Source: an uncultured Alphaproteobacteria bacterium (GTDB taxonomy: Bacteria; Pseudomonadota; Alphaproteobacteria; RF32; CAG-239). Taken from it: a stretch of 64,000 bases of DNA. The notes under the pieces were generated by a model. That model was given only the letters and a program-made list of their open reading frames with translations, was not told where the DNA came from and searched no databases. The stretch is taken from assembly GCA_910587405.1 (NCBI GenBank), contig CAJUKS010000004.1, forward strand, positions 1-64,000, in the 5' to 3' direction. A program made the position numbers and the translations under genes. This document shows positions 48,546-58,292 of the stretch, piece by piece (the stretch's first letter is position 1; the number at the start of each line of letters is the position of its first letter).

Positions 48546-49922
48546 TTATAAGGGAATAGAAATGAGTACCCTCAAGCCTCCTATCGGTGAATCGAGCAAC
48601 TCAATTTTGCCCCCGTGTGAAACAATAACGTCTTTGGCGATCGACAAGCCGAGACCGACGCCTCCGGTTTCCTTGTTGCGGGATCCTTCAATCCGGTAAA
48701 AGGCTTTAAAGACTTCTTCCCGCTTATCGGCCGGAATTCCCGGACCGTCGTCATCAATCGTCACTTCCAGCTTGTTGTTGTTGCTTTCGAGTGATACCGC
48801 TACCGTACTGCCGTAATTGAAAGCATTGCCGATAACATTGGTCAAGGCCCGTTTCAACGACTGTTCCCGGCCCTGAATGGCGCTTACCTGATCGTTGGTG
48901 CTGTAACGGATCAAAGCCTGGCTGTTGCGGAACTTGTTCAAAATGCTCAAGATCATTTCGTTCATATCGACAAAGGTCGACGGCTCTCCGCCTTCTCCGC
49001 TGACAAACGACAGATAACCTTCCAGCATTTTTTCCATTTCGTTCACATCCTGCAGAAATTCCTGCTTGTCCAAACCGCTTTCTCCGCCGGTTTGATCGGG
49101 CAGCATCGCCAGCTGAAGTTTCATACGCGTCAACGGCGTCCGCAAATCATGAGAAACCCCGGCCAGCATCTGGGTCCGTTCACTGATCTGACGCTGGATT
49201 CTTTCCTTCATTTTGATAAAGGCAATCCCGGCGCGCCGCACTTCGGATGAGCCGTAGGGTTTAAACTTCTTATTATCCACGCCTTTGCCGAATTCTTCCG
49301 CCGCACCGGCCAAATCCGCAATCGAACGCACCTGAATTCGCAAAAACAACACCGCCACCAAAAACAGCAGCATCGACGTCCCGATCATCCAGGCAACAAA
49401 ACCGAAAATCGAAGTGCTGAAAATATTTTTCGACGATGTCGCAAATTGATATAATCCGTTTTTGGTATCAACGAAAACCACAAGATCCGGATTGCTTTTA
49501 CCCATATAAATGCTGGTATTGGCATCGGGAAATTCTACCTTAAGCGCATCTTCCAGAAAACCGGTTACCAGTTTGTTGCGGTTTCGCACTTTGTGGATAA
49601 CGTCATGTTTCTCCTGGTTAGGATAATACTGGAAGTCGATATCAAAAATTTTCTTAGTCAGCTCCTGAATTTCCGGAATATTGTCCGGAGACTCCTCCGC
49701 CAACCGCATGGCAAAAGCCATATTTGAGGTCAAATTGGTAGACAGCCGTTTGCCGACCCGTCCCCATGTGCCGTCAAAAAAGGCAACGATTGAAACCACC
49801 TGAACCACAATCAACGGAATGAAGATCAGCAGCATCGTCCGGAAAAACAACGTCCGCGGCAGTATCCTGATTTTCAGGTAGCGCAACGTGTCCTCCACTT
49901 TTTTCGGAAATGTCAAATGCAT
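48546..49922 (-). CDS. envZ: EnvZ-type sensor histidine kinase
   Basis: 458 residues. TM1 is near 25-45 and TM2 near 178-200, enclosing a periplasmic sensor. A HAMP-like linker follows. The dimerisation helix has the phosphorylated His near 258 (MLAGVSHDLRTPLTRMKLQLAMLPDQTGGESG). The ATPase has N (NAFNYGS), G1 (DDGPGIP) and G2 (GGVGLGLSIAKDVI) boxes. It pairs with the response regulator upstream (gap 30 bases). Confidence 0.93.
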   Translation of the reverse strand: MHLTFPKKVEDTLRYLKIRILPRTLFFRTMLLIFIPLIVVQVVSIVAFFDGTWGRVGKRLSTNLTSNMAFAMRLAEESPDNIPEIQELTKKIFDIDFQYYPNQEKHDVIHKVRNRNKLVTGFLEDALKVEFPDANTSIYMGKSNPDLVVFVDTKNGLYQFATSSKNIFSTSIFGFVAWMIGTSMLLFLVAVLFLRIQVRSIADLAGAAEEFGKGVDNKKFKPYGSSEVRRAGIAFIKMKERIQRQISERTQMLAGVSHDLRTPLTRMKLQLAMLPDQTGGESGLDKQEFLQDVNEMEKMLEGYLSFVSGEGGEPSTFVDMNEMILSILNKFRNSQALIRYSTNDQVSAIQGREQSLKRALTNVIGNAFNYGSTVAVSLESNNNKLEVTIDDDGPGIPADKREEVFKAFYRIEGSRNKETGGVGLGLSIAKDVIVSHGGKIELLDSPIGGLRVLISIPL

Positions 49923-49952
49923 TTTCCAGCTCCTTGTTAGTTATCAAAAAAA

Positions 49953-50642
49953 TTATTCGGTCAGCAGCATATAACCTTTGCCGCGCACCGTCTGCAAATA
50001 ACGGGGATTCTTCGAATCCTTCTCTATTTTTTTGCGCAAACGCGTTACCTGCACGTCAATTGACCGCGGCCCCTGTCCGGCCCCCAGCAATTCCGCCAGC
50101 CGGTCGCGACTGAAAATCTGTCCCGGTTTTTGCCCCAACAGTGACAACATTGCCTGTTCGACCGGCGTGATATGAATAACTTCTCCTTGTTTGCCGGTCA
50201 GTTCCTTGGCATCCAGATCATAGCGGCATAACCCCAGATTGAGCCTGGTCTCTTGTTTTTCGCTCTCCTGAGGAGAACGACGCAAAATATTCTTGATCCG
50301 CAGAACCAGTTCTTTGGGTTCAAAAGGCTTGGCCAAATAGTCGTCGGCGCCGCTTTCCAAACCGGCAATCCGGTCGCCGGTTTCGCCCATCGCCGTCAAT
50401 AAAATGACCGGCACCGCGTTTTCGTGCCGCAGACGCGACAAAAATTCCAAACCGCTTTCTTCGGGCATCATAATATCGACAATCAGCAAATCAAACTTGT
50501 ATTGTTGCAGCATCAGACGTGCTTCCGCCGCCCCTTTTGCCGAAGACGCCAAAAAACCGTTTTCGCGCAAAAAACGCTGCAATAAGGCACGCAGACGCGT
50601 GTCGTCGTCAACCACCAGAAGATGAGGTTTGCGCATTTCCAT
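49953..50642 (-). CDS. ompR: OmpR-type response regulator
   Basis: 229 residues. The receiver has the phosphoacceptor Asp56 (DLLIVDIMMPEESG) and K near 105 (LAKPFEPKELVLRI). The C-terminal winged helix (ELTGKQGEVIHITPVEQAMLSLLGQKPGQIFSRDRLAELLGAGQGPRSIDVQVTRLRKKIEKDSKNPRYLQTVRGKGYML) is OmpR/PhoB type. It is directly upstream of the kinase gene. Starts at 50642 or 50636. Confidence 0.95.
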   Translation of the reverse strand: MEMRKPHLLVVDDDTRLRALLQRFLRENGFLASSAKGAAEARLMLQQYKFDLLIVDIMMPEESGLEFLSRLRHENAVPVILLTAMGETGDRIAGLESGADDYLAKPFEPKELVLRIKNILRRSPQESEKQETRLNLGLCRYDLDAKELTGKQGEVIHITPVEQAMLSLLGQKPGQIFSRDRLAELLGAGQGPRSIDVQVTRLRKKIEKDSKNPRYLQTVRGKGYMLLTE

Positions 50643-50661
50643 CGGCTGTTTCCGCCCGCCG

Positions 50662-51522
50662 CTAAGCTTCGGTTGCCCCGGACGTTGTGTCGGCGGCCGC
50701 TTTCTCGGCAGTCGGCGCCTTGGCCGTTTTCTTTACCGCTGCCCGTTTGGAAGCATTGCGGCCGGTTTTGCCTTTATTTTTTTTCTTTGCCGCGGCTTTT
50801 GTCGGAACAATCTCGGAACCGCTGTTTTCTGTCGCCGGATTTTTCGCAGCCGGTTTATTGCGGAGCGTTTTTTTCACTACTGCTTTTTCAACGCTTTTGC
50901 GCACCTTGACCGCAATTTTTTTAACTTCCTGCTCTACTTGTTTGACCGGATTCTTGCGATTGTTTTCAACCGTATAAATATAATCCAGACATTTGTCAAA
51001 ATACTGGTATCCGGTAATGAAGGTCAAAATTCCGGCAATCCACAGCAGCCATTCGCCGATAACGTTTACCTGACTGCCGATCAACGGCAGTTGTTGCAGC
51101 AAAATCATCGCAATTGCCGTCATCTGAAAACCGGTTTTCCATTTAGCCAACTTGGTCACCGGCATCCCGACGTGAAATTCGGCCAGAAACTCTCTCAGGC
51201 CCGAAACCAAAACTTCGCGGCACATAATGATGATCACCGGAATATAAGTCAGCGGCGTCACCAGCTGGTTGGCCACAATAATCACCAAGGCCGACACCAC
51301 CAGCAACTTGTCGGCGATCGGATCCAGCAACCGGCCGAAAACGGAATTCTGATTGCGGGAACGCGCGAAATAACCGTCCAAATAGTCGGTTATCGACGCC
51401 ATAATAAACAAAACGCCGGCCAAAATCGACCATACAACCGAATGAATATAGATAGAAAGAAAAATCACCGGAATAACCACGATCCGGGAAATTGTCAGAA
51501 TATTTGGAAGATTATAAAACAC
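50662..51522 (-). CDS. pgsA: Phosphatidylglycerophosphate synthase with Lys/Ala tail
   Basis: 286 residues. The CDP-alcohol transferase motif D-x2-DG-x2-AR-x8-G-x3-D-x3-D is at 46-71 (DYLDGYFARSRNQNSVFGRLLDPIAD). Membrane helices span about 5-180. It makes phosphatidylglycerophosphate from CDP-diacylglycerol. The last 100 residues (about 187-286, e.g. KKIAVKVRKSVEKAVVKKTLRNKPAAK, AAAKKKNKGKTGRNASKRAA) form a Lys/Ala/Pro-rich histone-H1-like tail not found in typical PgsA (about 180-200 aa). Confidence 0.93.
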   Translation of the reverse strand: MFYNLPNILTISRIVVIPVIFLSIYIHSVVWSILAGVLFIMASITDYLDGYFARSRNQNSVFGRLLDPIADKLLVVSALVIIVANQLVTPLTYIPVIIIMCREVLVSGLREFLAEFHVGMPVTKLAKWKTGFQMTAIAMILLQQLPLIGSQVNVIGEWLLWIAGILTFITGYQYFDKCLDYIYTVENNRKNPVKQVEQEVKKIAVKVRKSVEKAVVKKTLRNKPAAKNPATENSGSEIVPTKAAAKKKNKGKTGRNASKRAAVKKTAKAPTAEKAAADTTSGATEA

Positions 51523-51581
51523 GATGACACCTGCTTAAAAATAGGGTTGAAATTATTTTTTTTTAATATATTGCATAAAAT

Positions 51582-53387
51582 CTATTTATGAAAGTACTTA
51601 AATATTTTTTCCGCCGTTTTTTTGCTGATTCCCGGAACATCTTCAATATCTTTCAGACCGGCCTGGGCGACCGCCTCTGCCGACCCGAAATAATTGAGCA
51701 GCGCTTTTTTGCGCCCGCCGCCGATTCCCTCAATTTCATCAAGTTTGGAACGGACGATCGATTTTCTGCGTTTTTTGCGATGAGTGCCGATCGCAAAACG
51801 GTGCGCTTCGTCACGAATGTTCTGCATATAAAACGCCAGCGGCGAGGCAAACGGCAACGCAAAGCTTTCCCGGCCCGCCTGATGATAAAACTCTTTGCCG
51901 GCATTTCGTTCCGGCCCCTTGGAAATTGCAATTATCGCGATTCCCGACAAATCAAAATCCTTCAAACTTTCGTGCACGGCATGAAGCTGCCCCAACCCGC
52001 CGTCCAACAAAATCACGTCGGGGCGGTTTTCGGGCGTCATCTTGGCAAAACGGCGCCCCAGCACTTCGCGCATCATCGCAAAATCGTCGTTGGTAATCTG
52101 CGGATCTTTAATATTGAAAGTTCGGTAGGCTTTCTTGTCAAAACCTTGCGGAGTCGCCACGATCATTGCCCCGACCGCATAACTGCCCTGGATATGCGAG
52201 TTATCATAAACTTCGATCCGTTCCGGCATTTTCGGCAGATTGAAAACCCGTTGCATTTCCGTAAGATTGTTGCGGACCGAATTTTCGAGCGCCATTTTGC
52301 GTTCCAGCGATTCTTTGGCATTATTTTTGACGTTGGCGGCAATTTTTGCTTTGTCTCCGCGTTGATACCAGTTTATTTTGGCACCGATCGCTTCGCTCAA
52401 AAATTCCCGGGCTTCAATATCATCGGCAATCACAATTTCTGTCGGCGGAACGTGAGAAGCATAGAAACTGCTCAAAAAGGCTTCCATAATTTCGCCCTCG
52501 CTCGCTTCTTCCGCCTGTTGCGGAAAGAACGGCAAATTGCCGCAATTTTGCCCCGCCCGGATAAAAAAGACCTGAATGCATACCCGTCCGTTGGCACGAT
52601 ACAAGGCAATAAAATCTGCCGACTTTACCGCCGCGTACTCAACATTGCTGCCCTGCTGCACGCTGGTGAGGGCGCGGATGCGGTCACGATAAACCATCGC
52701 GGCTTCAAAATCCTGACGGGCGCTTGCTTCTTCCATTTTGGCCGTCATCTCGTCACGCAACCGGTTGCTTTTGTTTTCGATAAACGCCACCGCTTCATCG
52801 ACCAGCCGCCGATAGTCTTCTTTGGATATTTTGCCGACACAAGGCGCCGAACAACGTTTGATCTGATACATCAGACAGGGACGGTCGCGGTGGCAAAACA
52901 CGCTGTCCGAACACGAACGCAGCAAAAAGGCCCTTTGCAGCAGATCGAGCACGTTATTGACCGCGCGGGCATCGGCAAACGGCCCGAAATATTTATATCC
53001 TTCTTTTTTAACGCCGCGATATTTGCGCAACACCGGATATTCGGCTTTGACGTCCAGCGACAGATACGGAAATCCTTTGTCGTCTTTGAGCAAAATGTTG
53101 TAATGCGGCTCAAGTTTTTTAATTAATTCGCTTTCCAGCAGCAGCGCCCGAACTTCGGTTTCCACCACGATAAATTCCATCCGTTCGATTTCCGAAACCA
53201 TACGCTGCAACCGCACCGGCAGCTTGTCGATATGCGAATAGGCAACAATCCGTTTTTTGATGTTTTTGGCTTTGCCGACATACAACACCCGGCCGCCTTC
53301 GCCGAGCATCCGGTAAACGCCCGGCTTTTCGGGAGCGATCCGGATGTTTTGTTTCAAAATTTCCAGTCCGCGTCTGATATCAATCAA
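51582..53387 (-). CDS. uvrC: Excinuclease ABC subunit C
   Basis: 601 residues, normal size. The N-terminal GIY-YIG nuclease (PGVYRMLGEGGRVLYVGKAKNIKKRIVAY), UvrBC domain (AKMEEASARQDFEAAMVYRDRI), RNase-H-like C-terminal nuclease (RIEVYDNSHIQGSYAVGAMIVA, VILLDGGLGQLHA) and terminal helix-hairpin-helix (IEGIGGGRKKALLNYFGSAEAVAQAGLKDIEDVPGISKKTAEKIF) are all present. It makes the dual incision in nucleotide-excision repair. It precedes pgsA, as is common in alphaproteobacteria. Confidence 0.98.
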   Translation of the reverse strand: MIDIRRGLEILKQNIRIAPEKPGVYRMLGEGGRVLYVGKAKNIKKRIVAYSHIDKLPVRLQRMVSEIERMEFIVVETEVRALLLESELIKKLEPHYNILLKDDKGFPYLSLDVKAEYPVLRKYRGVKKEGYKYFGPFADARAVNNVLDLLQRAFLLRSCSDSVFCHRDRPCLMYQIKRCSAPCVGKISKEDYRRLVDEAVAFIENKSNRLRDEMTAKMEEASARQDFEAAMVYRDRIRALTSVQQGSNVEYAAVKSADFIALYRANGRVCIQVFFIRAGQNCGNLPFFPQQAEEASEGEIMEAFLSSFYASHVPPTEIVIADDIEAREFLSEAIGAKINWYQRGDKAKIAANVKNNAKESLERKMALENSVRNNLTEMQRVFNLPKMPERIEVYDNSHIQGSYAVGAMIVATPQGFDKKAYRTFNIKDPQITNDDFAMMREVLGRRFAKMTPENRPDVILLDGGLGQLHAVHESLKDFDLSGIAIIAISKGPERNAGKEFYHQAGRESFALPFASPLAFYMQNIRDEAHRFAIGTHRKKRRKSIVRSKLDEIEGIGGGRKKALLNYFGSAEAVAQAGLKDIEDVPGISKKTAEKIFKYFHK

Positions 53388-53402
53388 CTTGGCACCGCTT
53401 TC

Positions 53403-53720
53403 TTAAAAAATTAACGTTTCAAAAAAGACAAAGCTCAAAATTCCCGAGAATCCGAGTTGGAACAAGTTGCCGACCAAAGCGCCGCCCATGGCGCCATAAT
53501 CGAGTTCCCGGCCTCTTCCTTTATATATTTGATTAAAAAACAAAGTATAAAGACCTGATACCGCAATCGCCATCAAATAAAAGCTCAAATCGCCGAACAA
53601 CGGAAAGGCTTCTTCCCAATCGAGAAAAGACGAAAGCAGAAAACCGATAATCACTCCCGACAAAACCATCGGCCGAAAGATTATCCCGCTGGTAAACAAA
53701 GCCTTCAATCCGTTCAGCAA
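53403..53720 (-). CDS. Small multi-pass membrane protein, 105 aa
   Basis: MLNGLKALFTSGIIFRPMVLSGVIIGFLLSSFLDWEEAFPLFGDLSFYLMAIAVSGLYTLFFNQIYKGRGRELDYGAMGGALVGNLFQLGFSGILSFVFFETLIF shows three or four hydrophobic helices and Gly-rich turns. Unknown family. It lies 11 bases after glmM and 15 before uvrC, on the same strand, and is therefore co-transcribed. Confidence 0.65.
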   Translation of the reverse strand: MLNGLKALFTSGIIFRPMVLSGVIIGFLLSSFLDWEEAFPLFGDLSFYLMAIAVSGLYTLFFNQIYKGRGRELDYGAMGGALVGNLFQLGFSGILSFVFFETLIF

Positions 53721-53731
53721 TTATCATCTCC

Positions 53732-55075
53732 CTATTGAAAACGTTTGATTTCGTTGATAATCGAATCGCTCAGTTCCTTAACCAGCGATTTGTCGCTGCC
53801 CGATACCCAAACCCGGATCAAAGGTTCGGTTCCCGAAGGATGCAGCACCACTCTTCCCTTGCCGGCAATTTTTTCTTCGGCCGCTTTAACCGCCGCTTTA
53901 ACCCGTTCGTCCTCAACCGCCTGCCGGACCACTTCGCGACTGGCGACCCGCGGACTGACGAAAACAAACGGATCAAAAGCAAAACGCGGGAAAATTTCGC
54001 TCATTTTCCGGCCGCTCTTTAACAATCCGATACAAACCAAAAGCGCCACCACCAACGCATCGCCGGTTTTGCTGTAGTCGGCAACCACCACATGGCCCGA
54101 CTCTTCGCCGCCGACACTGCAACCGACTTCCTGCATTTTGGCAATCACGGCCCGTTCGCCCACTTTAGTGCTGTAATATTCCATTCCCATCGCGCGGACA
54201 TACCGTTCAAGCGCCGTATTTGACAACACGGTCGACACCACCGCATTACCGGTATATTTTCCGTCGGCTTTCAAGGTTTCGGCAACAAAGGCAATCAACT
54301 GTTCGCTGGCAACTTTTTCGCCCTTTTCGTTGCAGACAATAATGCGGTCTCCGTCACCGTCGACGGCTACCCCCAAGTGAGCGTTGGCTTCGCGCACCGT
54401 CTCAAACATCTTTTCCGGGTGTTGCGAACCGCACTCGCGATTAATGTTGTAACCGTCGGGCTGCGTGCCGATCGCAATCACGCCAGCCCCCAAATCCTTA
54501 AACACCTGCGGCATAATCTCGGAAAAAACGCCGTTGGCACAGTCAAGCACAACCCGCAGTCCTTTCAGCGGATGAGGCGTGTCGATAAAACTTTTGGCCT
54601 TTTCCAAATACAAAACCACCGCTTCTTTGTTTTCGCTCACTGTACCGATTCTGCCGCTGTCAAGCGCAAAATCGTCCTCGGCAATCATTTCCTCAAGGCG
54701 AGAGGTGACCTGATCGGAAAACTTGTCGCCGGCGGCGGTAATCAGCTTAATTCCGTTATCCTGATACGGATTGTGAGAAGCCGTAATCATGACCGACATA
54801 TCGACGTCAAGATCCGGTGTCACCGACGTTACGGCCGGCGTCGGCAAAACGCCGAGTTTTACGACGTCAACCCCGGCGGCGGTTAATCCGGCAATCAAAG
54901 CGGCTTCCAGCATTTCGCCCGAAACCCGGGTATCGCGGCCGATCGCCGCGCGCCGTTTGTTTTTGCAAACTTCAAGCCCGCAGGCCATTCCGAGTTTAAC
55001 CGCAAATTCGGCCGTCATCGGATAAACATTGGCCACCCCGCGCACCCCGTCGGTGCCAAACAATTTTTTTACCAT
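53732..55075 (-). CDS. glmM: Phosphoglucosamine mutase
   Basis: 447 residues from the ATG at 55075 (AGGAG upstream). VKKLFGTDGVRGVANVYPMT, then the phosphoserine loop MITASHNPYQDNG (Ser100), the metal loop VAVDGDGDRIIV, the sugar loop GGEESGHV, and the phosphate loop PSGTEPLIRVWV. It interconverts glucosamine-6-P and -1-P for UDP-GlcNAc synthesis. It is in the ftsH-glmM order usual for the group. Confidence 0.98.
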   Translation of the reverse strand: MVKKLFGTDGVRGVANVYPMTAEFAVKLGMACGLEVCKNKRRAAIGRDTRVSGEMLEAALIAGLTAAGVDVVKLGVLPTPAVTSVTPDLDVDMSVMITASHNPYQDNGIKLITAAGDKFSDQVTSRLEEMIAEDDFALDSGRIGTVSENKEAVVLYLEKAKSFIDTPHPLKGLRVVLDCANGVFSEIMPQVFKDLGAGVIAIGTQPDGYNINRECGSQHPEKMFETVREANAHLGVAVDGDGDRIIVCNEKGEKVASEQLIAFVAETLKADGKYTGNAVVSTVLSNTALERYVRAMGMEYYSTKVGERAVIAKMQEVGCSVGGEESGHVVVADYSKTGDALVVALLVCIGLLKSGRKMSEIFPRFAFDPFVFVSPRVASREVVRQAVEDERVKAAVKAAEEKIAGKGRVVLHPSGTEPLIRVWVSGSDKSLVKELSDSIINEIKRFQ

Positions 55076-55168
55076 AGTCACAACTCCTGTTACGTTTTTT
55101 TATCAATATATAAACATTCGTCGCAAATAGCAATTTCATTTTACCAAAACCAACGACTTTCCGCGCTC

Positions 55169-55202
55169 AAACAAACCCCGTCCATTCGGGCGGGGTTTGT
55201 TT
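55169..55202 (-). terminator. Hairpin between ftsH and glmM
   Basis: AAACAAACCCCG/CGGGGTTTGTTT, 12 bp. It is strong as a stem, but the T run on the minus strand is poor, so it may only attenuate. Confidence 0.5.
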
Positions 55203-55227
55203 TGTCACACGCCGCAAAAACGGCATT

Positions 55228-57096
55228 TTACAATTCGGGCACCGAAGCCTGGGTCTGTTTGGAGGCATCCACCGGCGATTCTCCCGCCTTGTTGATTTTT
55301 TCGCCGTTAATGACCTGCTTGATTTCTTCGCCGGTCAGCGTTTCGTACTCAATCAAAGCTTCGGACAGCCGTTCCCATTCCTCTTTTTTATCTTTAAGGA
55401 TTTTAAGAGCGCCCTCATGAGCTTCACAGACCAGTCTTTTGATCTCGCCGTCAACCACACGAGCCGTTTCTTCGCTCATGTTTTTGTTTTGGGTCACCGA
55501 CTTGCCGAGAAAAACCTCTTCCGAATTTTCGGCATACAGTACCGGTCCCAACAACTCGCTCATTCCCCATTCGGTGACCATCGCCCGCGCCAACTTGGTT
55601 GCCGCGGCAATGTCCGAAGACGCTCCGCTGGTTACTTTTTCGGAACCGAATTTCAGTTCTTCGGCGGCGCGACCGCCCATGCAGATAATCAAACGCGACA
55701 GCATTTTGGCCCGCGAATAAGAATACTGGTCTTTTTCCGGCAGCTGCTGAACCATGCCGAGCGCCCGCCCCCGCGGAATAATCGTCGCTTTGTGAATCGG
55801 ATCGGTCTCGCTGACATTCAACGAACAAATCGCATGCCCGGCTTCGTGATAAGCCGTCAGTCTCTTTTCCTGCTCGTCCATCGCCATCGACTTGCGCTCA
55901 TTTCCCATCAGCACTTTGTCTTTGGCATCGTCAAAATCTTTGGAAGTGACTTTGCGCTTGTTGCGGCGAGCCGCCATCAGAGCCGCTTCGTTCACCAGAT
56001 TAGCCAGATCGGCTCCCGAAAATCCGGGCGTTCCGCGTGCAACCACGGCCAGATTGACGTCTTTTGCCAACGGAACTTTACGGACATGAACCTTCAAAAT
56101 TTCTTCGCGTCCTTTGACATCCGGGTTCGGCACCACCACCTGACGGTCAAATCGCCCCGGACGTAAAAGCGCCGGATCCAAAACGTCGGGCCGGTTGGTT
56201 GCCGCAATCAGAATAACGTTTTCGTTCTCGTCAAAACCGTCCATTTCGACCAACAACTGGTTGAGAGTCTGCTCCCGTTCGTCATTGCCGCCGCCCAGAC
56301 CGGCACCGCGGTGGCGGCCGACGGCATCAATCTCGTCGATAAACAGCAGACAGGGCGAGTTTTTCTTTGCCTGCGCAAACATATCGCGAACCCGGGAAGC
56401 GCCGACGCCGACAAACATCTCCACAAAATCGGAACCGGAAATCGAAAAGAACGGAACATCGGCTTCGCCGGCAACCGCTTTTGCCAACAAAGTTTTACCG
56501 GTTCCCGGAGGTCCGACCAACAAAACCCCCTTCGGAATTTTGCCGCCCAACCGCTGAAACTTGGCCGGATCTTTCAAAAAGTCGATCACTTCTTCCAACT
56601 CTTGTTTGGATTCGTCGCAACCGGCAACATCGGCAAAAGTTACTTTTTTGGCGTTTTCCAACAACCGGGCGCGCGACTTGCCGAAGCTCATCGCCTTGCT
56701 GTTGCCCGCATTAGCCTGACGCATAAAGAAAATCCATACGCCGATCAACAAAATCATCGGAAACCATGAAATAAGAATTCCCCAAAAAGTGTTGGCAGAA
56801 GTGTCTTCCGGTTTGGCATTGACAACCACGCCGTTTTTGCGCAAGGTTTCGATCATTGTCGGATCATACGGCGTATAAGTATAAAACTTGCCGCCTTCGG
56901 TATAGGTTCCGTAAACGTCCGGCCCCGAAACCGTCACTTCGGCAACCTTGCGGTTTTCCACCTGATTCATAAATTCGGAAAACGGCAGCTGCGCGCCGGC
57001 ACTCGTCATCGGCGAACCTTTGCCGAACATATTGGCAATTGCGGTCAACAAAATAATTGCCGCCAGCCAAAAAATTAAACTCTTACCTATTTTCAT
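55228..57096 (-). CDS. ftsH: ATP-dependent zinc metalloprotease FtsH
   Basis: 622 residues. Two N-terminal membrane helices (about 5-20, 105-125). The AAA module has GPPGTGKT near 196 (Walker A), LLFIDEIDAVG (Walker B), the SRH and pore F-x-G loop. The zinc protease AYHEAGHAIC is near 417-421. It degrades membrane and regulatory proteins. The pal-cpoB-tilS-ftsH order is characteristic of alphaproteobacteria. Confidence 0.98.
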   Translation of the reverse strand: MKIGKSLIFWLAAIILLTAIANMFGKGSPMTSAGAQLPFSEFMNQVENRKVAEVTVSGPDVYGTYTEGGKFYTYTPYDPTMIETLRKNGVVVNAKPEDTSANTFWGILISWFPMILLIGVWIFFMRQANAGNSKAMSFGKSRARLLENAKKVTFADVAGCDESKQELEEVIDFLKDPAKFQRLGGKIPKGVLLVGPPGTGKTLLAKAVAGEADVPFFSISGSDFVEMFVGVGASRVRDMFAQAKKNSPCLLFIDEIDAVGRHRGAGLGGGNDEREQTLNQLLVEMDGFDENENVILIAATNRPDVLDPALLRPGRFDRQVVVPNPDVKGREEILKVHVRKVPLAKDVNLAVVARGTPGFSGADLANLVNEAALMAARRNKRKVTSKDFDDAKDKVLMGNERKSMAMDEQEKRLTAYHEAGHAICSLNVSETDPIHKATIIPRGRALGMVQQLPEKDQYSYSRAKMLSRLIICMGGRAAEELKFGSEKVTSGASSDIAAATKLARAMVTEWGMSELLGPVLYAENSEEVFLGKSVTQNKNMSEETARVVDGEIKRLVCEAHEGALKILKDKKEEWERLSEALIEYETLTGEEIKQVINGEKINKAGESPVDASKQTQASVPEL

Positions 57097-57171
57097 TCCA
57101 GTTCCTTATCAATAATCAATCTGGTCTATATATAGTTTTTTTATCGGCAAAACACAATAGACTTCCGTTAT

Positions 57172-58272
57172 TCATTTTTGCCGGGCTGCCAACAAACATT
57201 TCAACGCATGGGGAATCACCATTTTGTCATACGCGGGAAAACGCCTTACAAAGTCTTTCCATTGCAGGCTGTCCGGTGTTTTTTTCTCTTTGCTTTCACC
57301 GACAATCCACAACCGTTTCTGAAACGGAACCAACACACAGCCGCCCAGAGTACAACCGCGAAAATGCGGATCGGCCACCGTTTTAAGCAAACGCTGCAAT
57401 TCTTCATATTCAGGCGGATAATTGCCGCCGCCGATCTGCCGCAGCAACCGCGCCAGCACCCGTCTTTTCAATTCCGGATGCAAAGCGTTGAGCGCCGTAG
57501 GGGAAACACTGACGGCCATTTGTTCAAAATACCGCACATAACGATTCACAAACTGATCGGTTTCATCTTCAAAATACGCCCGCGCCTCACTCAGAGCTTT
57601 GGCCGTTTCCGCCAGCCGCCGCACCGAAATTCCTGTTTCTTTTTCCAGCCGCGGCAAAAACTTGCGCATCCGAACCCGCAAAAAATCATCACACTCGTTG
57701 GAAGCGTCTTCGGCCCATCCGATCTGATTGTCACGCAGCAAATCTTTTAAGTCCGCCGGATCAATATCCAGCAACGGCCGAATCAGATTAATTCTGCCGC
57801 GACGCGAAAAAGGCTGCATCGACGCCAGCCCGTCAACCCCGCTCCCCCGTTGCAAACGCATCAAAAAGGTCTCAGCCTGATCGGTTTGATGATGCGCGAT
57901 CAGCAAATGTTCAATTTCATGGGCGGCACACCATTCTTCCAGCAGCCGGTATCGCCCCAAACGCGCTTTTTCTTCCAAACTGCCGCTTGCATGGTCCGGA
58001 AACCAGTCAAGAATATGATGTTCCGTCTCCCATTTTGCCGCCAGCGCCGCCACCATTTCGGCTTCGGCAGCCGCTTCGGGACGCAGATGGTGGTTAACCG
58101 TCAACATCACCGCGCGACCGCCGTGTTTTTGGACATACTCACGCAGCAAAAAGGCCAGTGCCAGCGAATCCGCGCCGCCCGATACCGCAACCGCAACTTC
58201 CCGCAGCACCAGATTATGATCGGCGGCAATCCGATCCATTGCGGCGGCAAACTTCTCAGTCAGACTTTCCAT
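57172..58272 (-). CDS. tilS: tRNA(Ile)-lysidine synthetase
   Basis: 366 residues. The PP-loop is SGGADSLAL at 31-39, with HHQTDQAETFLMRLQRGSGVDGLASM and the helical C-terminal part that follows. It forms lysidine at the wobble C of tRNA-Ile(CAU). The end is shorter than in E. coli TilS (432 aa), which lacks the last domain part. It starts a few bases before ftsH in the usual order. Confidence 0.95.
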   Translation of the reverse strand: MESLTEKFAAAMDRIAADHNLVLREVAVAVSGGADSLALAFLLREYVQKHGGRAVMLTVNHHLRPEAAAEAEMVAALAAKWETEHHILDWFPDHASGSLEEKARLGRYRLLEEWCAAHEIEHLLIAHHQTDQAETFLMRLQRGSGVDGLASMQPFSRRGRINLIRPLLDIDPADLKDLLRDNQIGWAEDASNECDDFLRVRMRKFLPRLEKETGISVRRLAETAKALSEARAYFEDETDQFVNRYVRYFEQMAVSVSPTALNALHPELKRRVLARLLRQIGGGNYPPEYEELQRLLKTVADPHFRGCTLGGCVLVPFQKRLWIVGESKEKKTPDSLQWKDFVRRFPAYDKMVIPHALKCLLAARQK

Positions 58273-58292
58273 CGTTTACAGCCTGTTTTTCA

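Noticed and set aside
51588..53126. A 512-codon open frame on the plus strand under uvrC
   Set aside because: UvrC is unmistakable in the other strand. The frame lacks any recognisable domain.
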